A DNA stretch of 64,000 nt from positions 1 to 64,000 of the forward strand of contig CALGAW010000059.1 of NCBI GenBank assembly GCA_937959115.1, in the 5' to 3' direction. Below, piece by piece: positions 17,385 through 25,240 of this stretch. Source of the DNA: an uncultured Saprospiraceae bacterium. Its GTDB lineage: Bacteria > Bacteroidota > Bacteroidia > Chitinophagales > Saprospiraceae. The notes beneath the pieces were generated by a model, which did not search any database, was not told where the DNA came from, and was given only the letters and a program-made list of their open reading frames with translations. Both the position numbers and the translations under genes were made by a program. Numbering within the stretch: position 1 is the first letter of the stretch; every line of letters starts with the position of its first letter.

Positions 17385-18086
17385 TTATCTATTACTTACC
17401 CTAGCGATGTACTTGTCAATTGTCGTGCCCTGAATTGATTTAGGATACTCGCTTTTGATTTTTTCATACATTGAAATAGCATCGTCTTTTTTCCCTTGTT
17501 TTTCCATCAACATACCTGCTTTTAACAGATAGTAAGGTGTCACTACTTCGTTTGTTGCTTTATCCGATGCTTGCTTGTAATAACTCAATGCTTTGTCCAT
17601 GTCATTTAACTCTGAATGAGCATCGCCAAGTAAACCAAGTGTTGTAGAAGGCGTTACGCTTCCGGCTGGGCTAAAATCCTCAAGGTATTCAATCGCTTTT
17701 GCGTATTGACCTAAATTCAAATAACAAACACCTGCGTAGTAGTTTGCTAGATTTCCAGCATTCGTTCCGCTATACTCATCAATAACTTCCAACAATCCAG
17801 GATATTCACCACCTGGGTTAGTCAATGCTAATGCAAAAGAATCTTTTAGAAATTGATTTTCCGCTCCATACAATTGTGCAGAGGCTTCTTTTTCTTGCGG
17901 AGCTTTGATTAAGTTCTTATATACGTACCATCCGCCGAACAAAAATACAAATCCAAATAATGCTCCTAAAATAAGCATTTGGTTGCGCTGATAGTACTCT
18001 TTGGCCTGTTCTTGCTTTTCTGCCAAGTCAATTAATAACTCCTCTTCTTGTTGCTTTTTTTTATTTTTTCTCTTTGCCATTTTCAT
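17385..18086 (-). CDS. Membrane-anchored tetratricopeptide repeat protein
   Basis: A very basic, charged N-terminus (KRKNKKKQQ) is followed by a single transmembrane helix (MLILGALFGFVFLFGGWYVY, about 35-55) and then four to five TPR-like helical pairs. The arrangement resembles YfgM-like proteins that assist proteins leaving the Sec channel, but that is only an analogy. The ATG at 18086 or the one at 18080 could start translation. Upstream of ribH this gene order is usual for the phylum. Confidence 0.85.
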   Translation of the reverse strand: MKMAKRKNKKKQQEEELLIDLAEKQEQAKEYYQRNQMLILGALFGFVFLFGGWYVYKNLIKAPQEKEASAQLYGAENQFLKDSFALALTNPGGEYPGLLEVIDEYSGTNAGNLANYYAGVCYLNLGQYAKAIEYLEDFSPAGSVTPSTTLGLLGDAHSELNDMDKALSYYKQASDKATNEVVTPYYLLKAGMLMEKQGKKDDAISMYEKIKSEYPKSIQGTTIDKYIARVSNR

Positions 18087-18193
18087 TCAAATTTGCGCAA
18101 AGGTACTGAAACTTTTAATTTCTCGACAACTTTTTAGTAAAAAAGGTTTCGGGAATTATTATAATACATATTTTAAAGATAAGCGGTAGGAGT

Positions 18194-18949
18194 TCACTCT
18201 GCTTTTCCAGCTGATTTTTCCTTCCAAAAAAATGTCTTATAAATTCCCATTAAAGCAAAATAAACAAGCGTTATGATTGCGATAAGTTTCCAAGCAAAAT
18301 GCGCATGTGGAAAGGTGTATAATAAGGCAAAGTTTGATATTAAAAACAAGCCAACAATAGACACTGTGAGAAGATAAAGTTGTTTTGTACGACTAGGATA
18401 TAAAAATTTGATGGGGACAAAGTGCAGCACACAGAAGAAAATCAACCAACCAAAATTCACCCATTGACTCCAACTAAAAACAAAAATCATATAATACGCT
18501 ACAAGATTCCACATGACAGGAAATCCTACAAAATGATTGTCATCTGAGACCATACCTTTCTTGCCATAATAAAACACAGAAGTCAGCAACACCACAGCGG
18601 TTATAAGTGTCCGTATCCATTCTTCGTTTGGTAGCAGATAGACGCCATTCTCATTATAGGCATAGATAAAATAGGCAGGAATTAAAGCATAGGTCGCAAA
18701 ATCGATGATATTATCGACCGTTCCACCTTCAAAATTAGGCAAGACCTCCTTTACTCGAAACTTTCTTGCAAACGTTCCATCGACACCATCAATAATCAAA
18801 GTAATGACGAGCCACCACATCGCTGTTGCCCAGCGTTCTTCCGAAATTGCTACGATAGATAGAAATGCTGCGATCACCCCAGAAGCTGTCAACCAATGTA
18901 CACCCCAAGCTAACAGACGCTCAGTAAGGCTAAATGAAGATTTTTGCAT
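18194..18949 (-). CDS. pcs: Phosphatidylcholine synthase
   Basis: The CDP-alcohol phosphotransferase motif is complete: DGVDGTFAR, then eight residues, then an EGGTVDNIID segment. Several stretches closely match rhizobial Pcs (HWLTASGVIAAFL; RKFRVKEVLPNF; FPVMWN; FVPIKFLYPSR). The enzyme joins choline to CDP-diacylglycerol in the inner membrane, and about seven helices are visible. I start it at MQKSSFSL; a frame reaching 19033 would take in an AT-rich intergenic stretch of a type seen in other gaps. Choline would have to be taken up; no choline transporter is nearby. Confidence 0.85.
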   Translation of the reverse strand: MQKSSFSLTERLLAWGVHWLTASGVIAAFLSIVAISEERWATAMWWLVITLIIDGVDGTFARKFRVKEVLPNFEGGTVDNIIDFATYALIPAYFIYAYNENGVYLLPNEEWIRTLITAVVLLTSVFYYGKKGMVSDDNHFVGFPVMWNLVAYYMIFVFSWSQWVNFGWLIFFCVLHFVPIKFLYPSRTKQLYLLTVSIVGLFLISNFALLYTFPHAHFAWKLIAIITLVYFALMGIYKTFFWKEKSAGKAE

Positions 18950-19154
18950 CCTCAAATATAAATAACAATCAACAATTATTAATGAATAATAGTGAACAAT
19001 GAACGGAAGATGAATAATATAAAGCGCTGACAATCAATATTCAACCGTGGATTTAGCAATAGGATCCTGACTCAAATTTGTTAATAATTACATTAAGTAC
19101 TACCCTTTTTAACTGACTATCAAGTCGATACATATAGATAATTAACACCACTAA

Positions 19155-19508
19155 TTAATCATTGTTAATATATTCATCTAGAATTTCTTCTAAGTTTGGT
19201 TTCGGAACCAATCCTTTAAATTGCTCTACCAATTTCCCTTGATTGAAAATCATCATTACAGGAATTGATTTTATCTGGAAGTGTTGGCTCAAACCAGGAT
19301 TAATCTCTGTGTTTACCTTTGCAACTAACGCCTTTCCTTCGTATTCTTCTGCTAGCTCATCGATGATTGGTCCAAGCATTTTGCACGGACCACACCAGTC
19401 TGCATAAAAATCAAGCAAGACAGGAACTTCAGATTTTGCGACCAACTCATTAAAATTGGCATCTGTAATCTGAGTGGTTGGATATTTAGGTTTTTTCTTC
19501 CAGAACAT
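19155..19508 (-). CDS. Thioredoxin
   Basis: The redox centre WCGPCK sits in the usual place after a VLLDFYADWCGPC strand, and the cis-proline is in KSIPVMMIF. Length 117 is typical for a cytoplasmic thioredoxin, apart from a short basic N-terminus (MFWKKKPKYP) that might be a non-standard extension. It is a single gene with no obvious reductase partner nearby. Confidence 0.94.
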   Translation of the reverse strand: MFWKKKPKYPTTQITDANFNELVAKSEVPVLLDFYADWCGPCKMLGPIIDELAEEYEGKALVAKVNTEINPGLSQHFQIKSIPVMMIFNQGKLVEQFKGLVPKPNLEEILDEYINND

Positions 19509-19810
19509 TGAATGTCGTTTTGGTTGTTAAACGTTATCGTTTAAAGTTTGGTTGAGTTTTATTCGAACTACAATCGTATTTGTCGGCTATCAGACGTCTA
19601 AAAATAAGCATAATCGATTAAAACCGATGTTTTGTATCTGGGAATTATTTAGGAATACGCTTCGAAAAGGCGCTTTTGGTTAATAAAGTAATCCTTAATA
19701 AGGTCACATTTTAAATGCTCAAACCAATTTCAGAAGAGAGAATGATGAAATTATTAATTGTTCATTATATATTATATATTATCCTTAACTTAACCCAAAA
19801 TCTCCAACAT
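19509..19810. other. AT-rich gap upstream of the hydrolase-like gene
   Basis: No gene is seen. The last 70 nt contain an AT-rich stretch (ATTAATTGTTCATTATATAT) of the kind scattered in other gaps, and an open frame that could extend the downstream gene to 19715 but looks non-coding. Confidence 0.4.
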
Positions 19811-20869
19811 ATGCACTATGTTTTTCTAATTCATGGCTCTTCTTGCCCGGATGATTGGTTTGAAACTACCGTCCAAGCACTAAAAGACAATGCGAAATCA
19901 GCAATTCCTGATCAGTATGACAGTGCCATCAGCACCGTGGAATTTGTTAAACTAGAATATGCAAAACTGTTACAAGACAACCTAAAGACACTGATAGATG
20001 GAGGATTAGCCATTCCTAAAATCAATGACTGGCTTCAATTGGCACAGGAACGAGCAGACAGCGGTGCAAACCTTGTCGATGGTCCCGACCCAAAAGGCAT
20101 CACAGCCAACTTCTTGCTTGAATTTATAAGAGATGTGATCTCCTACAACTGGAATACGGAAATGATTCGGTACGTCCTTAATCATATCAGTACAAAGGTG
20201 TTGGATATTGTAGAACAAGCACAACAGAACGACCGATTTTCCTTTATCGCCCATGGTGTCGGATGCAAAGTCATTTTTGACCTCCTACAACAGCTCTATG
20301 GGGATCACTATCGGCTCAATCCTGACGGAAGCCCTAGCATGGGGGCATTGTCCATCGCAAATCTATACATGATCGGTAACACCGCACCGCTGATGAGTAA
20401 GCTCGATGCCTTTCATTACAATGTTGATGAAAGTCATGTGAGAATTCACGATCCAATGGCCATTCCTAGGCAAGGAGGTGTCGTCAAGCACAATTTTAGA
20501 ATCATCAATCACAAGTATGACCTAATCAGCCAATTAGGTAGTGGCATTGCGATCAATCCTTCTGTTTATTCAAGTAAGATACTGCTAGACGATGTAACAG
20601 GAATTTGGATGCACTCTTTGTTGAAATATGTCAACCATCCAGCAGTTTACTGCACCTTCGTTGAAGACTTTTTACTAGGAAAAAACCAAGCAATTGCCAA
20701 TAAAAATGACTTGATCCGAACGTATAGCCAAGACCTTGCTTGGCAGAGCAAAGTGAAGGAAGTCAAAGAAATTTTTCAACATTATGGACAAGATCGTGAT
20801 TTTGACTCTTCTTTATCCTTATTCGATTTTGTAAAATCAACAGCAGAAACCATATTAGAACAGGTATGA
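19811..20869 (+). CDS. Alpha/beta-hydrolase-like protein lacking the nucleophile serine
   Basis: The protein begins directly with MHYVFLIHGSS, a lipase-type oxyanion strand, and later has a nucleophile-elbow context FIAHGVGCKVIFDLL. In active lipases this elbow is GHSxG; here the Ser position is Gly149, so the classical mechanism is unlikely. Otherwise it resembles large soluble lipase-like hydrolases (352 residues). A longer frame from 19715 runs through AT-rich intergenic sequence, so I start at 19811. The next gene overlaps the stop (ATGA), suggesting a functional pair. Confidence 0.75.
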   Translation: MHYVFLIHGSSCPDDWFETTVQALKDNAKSAIPDQYDSAISTVEFVKLEYAKLLQDNLKTLIDGGLAIPKINDWLQLAQERADSGANLVDGPDPKGITANFLLEFIRDVISYNWNTEMIRYVLNHISTKVLDIVEQAQQNDRFSFIAHGVGCKVIFDLLQQLYGDHYRLNPDGSPSMGALSIANLYMIGNTAPLMSKLDAFHYNVDESHVRIHDPMAIPRQGGVVKHNFRIINHKYDLISQLGSGIAINPSVYSSKILLDDVTGIWMHSLLKYVNHPAVYCTFVEDFLLGKNQAIANKNDLIRTYSQDLAWQSKVKEVKEIFQHYGQDRDFDSSLSLFDFVKSTAETILEQV

Positions 20870-21948
20870 GAACACTAAAAAACAGCCTTGCGTTAATCCT
20901 CTGCTTCCTTTGGAGTGTTGCCCAGCTGTATGGCCAGACAGAATCAAAGATTTATCAGGAATACACTGTCCTTCAAAAGAAAGGAACTGATTCTAGCTAC
21001 CTCAAACAATGGACTCAAATCGATTATTTTCTAAAACTCACGGAACCGTTCTATCAGCTGACACAAAACGGGAATAAAATCGATTTGTTAGAACCACCAG
21101 GCCACTTGCAGCGAATGGATCCAAACTTCTTTTCTACCTTAGAAGGCAAGCGGGACTGGCTAGAATACAGTTATCAAAAAGTAAGCGACCTCAATGAATA
21201 TGAGCGGGTTGCACTGCCAACGGTGGGCAAGAAGCTGTTCTCAACCTTTAAAATTGAAGACACTAGTCACCCGATGTTTGAAGCATTAGACAAGGATCGG
21301 CCCTTACTCTTAAAAGGTAAAAATTTTCACCCGCTAATCAGTGCAATCTCAGCCTTAAATTTCGAGCAATTGATTGCCAATTCACAAGCGTACAATAAGG
21401 AGGTTCTGGAAAACCTGACAAAATATGAAGCCAAGTACCGAGCAGGATACCGCAACCGAAATATCCTTGATTATTTCCTAATGGGTGGAATTCGTGGTAT
21501 AAAAGATCGGAAAATGCGAAAAAACGGCAAGTATGATAACAATGGAGGAATGACGTTACTATCTCCTCCTGGCCGTGTGGAATTGATCTTGCTTTCCAAT
21601 CCCATTCTAACTGTTGCTTCCCCCTCGCTGAAAGGATTTAAGGAGGATCCGAAGAGCTTGTATGTGATGTCTCAGCTCATTGGCTTTGATGTGTTCAGAC
21701 CAGATTTCTCAAAATACTATGGAGTTGCCTTGTTTCACGCATCTCCTATTGACACTGAATTCACCTTCTTTGAGCGGCCGTACATAGGACTTGAAATCCA
21801 TTTTAACAAGGAGATCAATTTAGGGGTGGCTACTGAATACTCCATTCTAAGTAGTACACGACAAGAAGACTATGGCTTAAAACTGTTTTTAACTATTTCT
21901 ATTTTTGACCGGTTTTTTGCTCGGCCCAGTAAGCTCGAGGCTCCTTGA
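20866..21948 (+). CDS. Secreted protein of unknown function
   Basis: A clear signal peptide (LALILCFLWSVAQLYGQ) is followed by about 330 soluble residues with no family I recognise. Features include an Arg/Lys-rich patch in the middle (GIRGIKDRKMRKNGKYDNNGG) and a C-terminal stretch of alternating beta strands (YIGLEIHFNKEINLGVATEY; GLKLFLTISIF) that could be membrane-facing. Its start overlaps the stop of the hydrolase-like gene by four bases, so it is probably made together with it. Confidence 0.75.
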   Translation: MRTLKNSLALILCFLWSVAQLYGQTESKIYQEYTVLQKKGTDSSYLKQWTQIDYFLKLTEPFYQLTQNGNKIDLLEPPGHLQRMDPNFFSTLEGKRDWLEYSYQKVSDLNEYERVALPTVGKKLFSTFKIEDTSHPMFEALDKDRPLLLKGKNFHPLISAISALNFEQLIANSQAYNKEVLENLTKYEAKYRAGYRNRNILDYFLMGGIRGIKDRKMRKNGKYDNNGGMTLLSPPGRVELILLSNPILTVASPSLKGFKEDPKSLYVMSQLIGFDVFRPDFSKYYGVALFHASPIDTEFTFFERPYIGLEIHFNKEINLGVATEYSILSSTRQEDYGLKLFLTISIFDRFFARPSKLEAP

Positions 21949-22464
21949 GAAGTAATTGAAGATTTTCTCGTTTCTAGGCATCTTACCACTCAATACTGTT
22001 CTTCTCTACGCCAATAAAAAAGTCGCAAACCTATATTTTTGGGGTATATGGAATGCGACCAATCTGAAACCTAAGCTAAACTCACTATGTAATGAGTACG
22101 CAACAAATGTAATCAGTTCTTGAATACCAAGTTGGCCAAGTTTTCTATATTATATAATTTCCAAACTGGTTTTTAGATTTCAATATCAACCATAATTAAA
22201 TCACAATCAGCCAATTATAAGTAACAAATATCTGAAAGAATTAAAGTTTAAACTGATAAAAGTAGAAATTTTTCAAAAAGAAAATTAAATACTCGCTATT
22301 GATGATTTCTAGTCGCTCCATTGTTGCACGATTAATTTTAAAGCCTTAATTTTTAACCCGAAATGTGCAGTTCTTACAACATCGGTCAGCTTTTTCCTCT
22401 TGTTTTCAACAGTATGTTTTAATAATTCTCTTAACAAATTGAAAACCTCATTTATCAGTACCTT
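21949..22464. other. Gene-free gap between convergent genes
   Basis: Only AT-rich sequence and small hairpins are seen (ACTCA/TGAGT near 22080; the terminator-like structure at 22016-22059). No coding remnant was recognised in any frame. The gap is long for convergent genes in this window. Confidence 0.4.
22016..22059 (-). terminator. Possible terminator
   Basis: GTCGCA (22022-22027) pairs with TGCGAC (22054-22059), and on the minus strand a run of six T follows. It lies about 400 nt after the methyltransferase stop and could end a long transcript of that run. The inner part of the stem is poor, so confidence is moderate. Confidence 0.35.
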
Positions 22465-23292
22465 TTAACTCCAAAACCCCATAGTCCATGGTTTGGCGGC
22501 TTGTGTGACTAGCTTCATGTGTTCAGGTTGTTGCTGTTCTTTTCTGAAAAACACGAGCCCCATGTAATACAAATCAACCGTAAGTGTGACAGAAGGATGC
22601 TGCTTGATGGTTTCCCAAGCTTCTAACATGCCGGGCGACCAGTAAATGTCATCAAACACAAAGACCGAATTGTTATCTGCATACGGTAGACAGGCTTCAA
22701 AGTAATTAAGCGTAGCTTCTTTACGATGATTGCCATCAAAAAACACATAATCGAGTTTGCCTGCTAACCCCTTTAGAATTTCAGGCAGCAAATCATCAAA
22801 ATTACCCGTTTTTAGTTGAATGTTTTTTGCCTTTGAGTTGACAAACATCCCCCTGGCGAATTCAGCGACTTGAGGACTGCCTTCCATGGTAATCAGCTGT
22901 CCTTGGGTATGCCCAAATGCTTGGTAAAGCGTAGAGAGCCCAAGCGAAGTACCAAACTCAAGCATGGTCTTTGGCTTAAGATACTGAGTAAGCCGAAACA
23001 ACAATTGACACTGCGCTTCAGGGCTGACAGCCGATTTAGCAATAGAGGCAATCGTTCTTACATTGCTATTACTTACGTGCGACCCAGCCCCTAGATCCTT
23101 AATGGTAAGCTCGTGCTTACTTGCTTGCAACTGTTTCCTAGTAGCACTGAGCGAAGCAAAGATATAGTATTGCCGATCATCCTCTAACACCTCCTCTATC
23201 AACTGAAATAGGAAGGGAGAGTGCACCTTGTATCTGGTCACTGCTTTTCTATAAAACTGTAGGTAGCTTTTTATTTGAAATGCTTTACTCAC
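22465..23292 (-). CDS. Class I SAM-dependent methyltransferase (O-methyltransferase-like)
   Basis: The cofactor strand is MLEFGTSLGLSTLY, followed by ITMEGSPQVAEFARG and DYVFFDGNHRKEAT, an arrangement typical of catechol O-methyltransferase-like enzymes (DUF of YrrM type). The acidic VFDDIYW segment may bind a metal. The substrate is unknown. It is last in the minus-strand run that starts with the subtilase, separated from prmC by 194 nt of poorly coding sequence. Confidence 0.85.
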   Translation of the reverse strand: MSKAFQIKSYLQFYRKAVTRYKVHSPFLFQLIEEVLEDDRQYYIFASLSATRKQLQASKHELTIKDLGAGSHVSNSNVRTIASIAKSAVSPEAQCQLLFRLTQYLKPKTMLEFGTSLGLSTLYQAFGHTQGQLITMEGSPQVAEFARGMFVNSKAKNIQLKTGNFDDLLPEILKGLAGKLDYVFFDGNHRKEATLNYFEACLPYADNNSVFVFDDIYWSPGMLEAWETIKQHPSVTLTVDLYYMGLVFFRKEQQQPEHMKLVTQAAKPWTMGFWS

Positions 23293-23332
23293 GGCGCGAA
23301 GATAATGTAAATTCTTGAAAGACTAGACTGAA

Positions 23333-23517
23333 GGCGGAGACAGAAGACTGTTAGAGTCCATTCTTCCTTCCAAGCCATTTGCTCGAATCTATTGTGACCA
23401 CAGTGGCCATATTAGATGCTATTCCTGTCCCTGTGGACTCAATCTATTTATTGGAGGGTTCGAAGGGTATCTTCAGCCACGAATCTTCAAGCTACTTCTG
23501 TCTTCCGTCTTCTCCCC
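23333..23517. repeat. GGAGACGGAAGAC-type dispersed repeat, two copies
   Basis: A GGAGACAGAAGAC copy lies at 23335-23347 on the plus strand. A GGAGAAGACGGAAGACAGAA copy lies on the minus strand at 23494-23517, where it also encodes the last residues of PrmC. A third copy is at 33640-33678. The shared purine-rich core suggests a simple dispersed sequence. Confidence 0.5.
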
Positions 23518-24356
23518 CGCACCATCCTTAGCTTACCGTGCATATCATTTACCCCTTCAATTGAAGAGAAACCTTTGGTGCGCATCCACTCTAGCAGCTC
23601 CGAGCCATTAAACTCATTTACTTCAAAGTACAGTGTGCCCCCTGCTTTGAGTTTCAGCAATGCAAACTCTACAATGATCTGATAGAAAACCAAGGGATCA
23701 TTATCAGCAACAAACAAGGCTAAATCAGGTTCATAGTCCAATACATTCCGCGACATCACCGCTTTTTCCTGTACTGGGATATAGGGCGGATTGCTTACAA
23801 TAATATCGTAATTGGGCAGTGTTACCCAGTGATCTCGGTTCAAAATATCTAGTTGAATCATCTGAGCTTCCAATTGCAGGATTGCTTGATTCTCTTTTGC
23901 TAACGCTATGGCTTCCTTAGAAACATCCGCCCCCGTAACTGACAATAATGGGAGATGATGTTTCACTGTTAACGGTATACAGCCTGTCCCAGTGCCGATG
24001 TCGAGTAAACTGCCCCCTTCTCCTGTATGCGTCTTCTTTCGAATGTCTTTAATGATTAGATGCACCAACTCCTCTGTCTCTGGCCTTGGAATCAGTGCTC
24101 TGCGATCAGATTTAAACCGCAAACCATAAAAATCTGCCCAACCGATCACATGCTGCAACGGTTCATGCTTCATTAGCCGTGCCTTAATCTCTAGTAGTTT
24201 TGAGGTTTGATTTTCACTTAGTGGCTGCTCTTGATTCAAATTAATCTCAGGAAACACATCTTCAAACACGATTGTCGCCATATTTCCAGCTTCCCTAGCA
24301 GAATAGATATCTGACAAGCTTTTTACTAGTAACTCAAATGCTTCCTTTACCTGCAC
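23487..24356 (-). CDS. prmC: Peptide chain release factor N5-glutamine methyltransferase
   Basis: The enzyme methylates the glutamine of the GGQ motif in release factors. It has the expected GTGTG cofactor loop (DIGTGTGCIPL) and the substrate-binding NPPY (189-192). The N-terminal helical part (RARLMKHEPLQHVIG) is also typical. The start is GTG. The C-terminus is odd: the last nine residues (GRRRKTEVA) are encoded by a purine-rich repeat that occurs elsewhere as non-coding sequence. The gene lies in a run with yciH, Nudix and a subtilase. Confidence 0.95.
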   Translation of the reverse strand: MQVKEAFELLVKSLSDIYSAREAGNMATIVFEDVFPEINLNQEQPLSENQTSKLLEIKARLMKHEPLQHVIGWADFYGLRFKSDRRALIPRPETEELVHLIIKDIRKKTHTGEGGSLLDIGTGTGCIPLTVKHHLPLLSVTGADVSKEAIALAKENQAILQLEAQMIQLDILNRDHWVTLPNYDIIVSNPPYIPVQEKAVMSRNVLDYEPDLALFVADNDPLVFYQIIVEFALLKLKAGGTLYFEVNEFNGSELLEWMRTKGFSSIEGVNDMHGKLRMVRGRRRKTEVA

Positions 24357-24381
24357 AATCTGTTCTACTTTTAATTAATCA

Positions 24382-24705
24382 TTACGAACCCCCAGCTTTC
24401 TTGGCTTTGTAGCCAGCATTGGTCAAAATATCAACGATCTTATCGCGGTTGTTTCCTTGGATGATGATTTCTCCATCCTTGGCAGATCCACCAACTCCAC
24501 ACTTGCTTTTTAGAAGGCTTCCGAGTTCTTTTAAGTCATCTGTAGTCCCAACGAATCCTGTGATTAGAGTGACCTCTTTTCCTTTTCTTTTCTTTCTATC
24601 AATCCATACTTTTAATTGTTGGTGTGCAGGTGGGAGTGTTTCTTGCTCGTCTTCCTGATCGTTATAATCACTGTAGACCTCGTATCTATTTTTTTTCTTT
24701 GCCAC
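24382..24705 (-). CDS. yciH: Translation initiation factor eIF1/SUI1-like protein
   Basis: The C-terminal 60 residues carry the SUI1 fold: VTLITGF, LKELGSLLKSKCGVGGS and IIIQGNNRDKIVDIL. The KCGxGGS turn is characteristic. A short acidic N-terminus precedes it. YciH-type proteins bind the small ribosomal subunit and influence initiation fidelity. The start is GTG, 4 nt after the Nudix stop, so translation is probably coupled. Confidence 0.9.
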   Translation of the reverse strand: MAKKKNRYEVYSDYNDQEDEQETLPPAHQQLKVWIDRKKRKGKEVTLITGFVGTTDDLKELGSLLKSKCGVGGSAKDGEIIIQGNNRDKIVDILTNAGYKAKKAGGS

Positions 24706-24709
24706 GTTT

Positions 24710-25240
24710 TTAAGATTTAGTTGATAATCGAATTAAAGCTAACAATCCGCAATCTATATTTACGATGTTGGTAGTGGTCGAGTCTGTTAACAAAGCCTGT
24801 AGTTCACTCAGTGGGACTTTGCGAATGCTAGTAAACTCAAACTCTTCCAATGCTTGTTCGGCTACTTTTTTACACCCAGTCGCTAGAAAGGAGTGTTTCA
24901 CTATATGCGAATATGGACCAGGTACTTCCTTCAAAAGTTCTATGTTGGCGGCCGCATATCCCGTTTCTTCAAGCAACTCACGTCTTGCCGCTTCAGCAGG
25001 AGGTTCATCTTTGTTGATATATCCTGCGGGGAATGCCAGAAGCTTCCGTTCAGGGCCTGGGCGATACTCTTCTACCATTAACACTTCATTATCTGTGGTA
25101 ATTGGAACAATAGAAGCAAATGTTTGATCATCAAGAATATCGTATTCATTCGTTTTGCCATTTGGGAGTAAGAAGCGTTTTTTAATGATGCTTCTAAAGC
25201 TTTGGTAGGCAAGAGATTCACCTTGTTTCTTCCAATCCAT
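24710..25240 (-). CDS. Nudix hydrolase, ADP-ribose pyrophosphatase-like
   Basis: The Nudix box is complete (GYINKDEPPAEAARRELLEE followed by TGY), with the upstream strand RKLLAFPAG typical of ADP-sugar pyrophosphatases that act on ADP-ribose or similar compounds. The N-terminal FRSIIKKRFLLPNGKTNEYDI hairpin supports this group. Its ATG shares one base with the subtilase stop (TAATG). The substrate is inferred, not proven. Confidence 0.9.
   Translation of the reverse strand: MDWKKQGESLAYQSFRSIIKKRFLLPNGKTNEYDILDDQTFASIVPITTDNEVLMVEEYRPGPERKLLAFPAGYINKDEPPAEAARRELLEETGYAAANIELLKEVPGPYSHIVKHSFLATGCKKVAEQALEEFEFTSIRKVPLSELQALLTDSTTTNIVNIDCGLLALIRLSTKS

Noticed and set aside
18950-19033. Upstream extension of the phosphatidylcholine synthase
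   Set aside because: It runs through AT-rich spacer and does not resemble the Pcs N-terminus.
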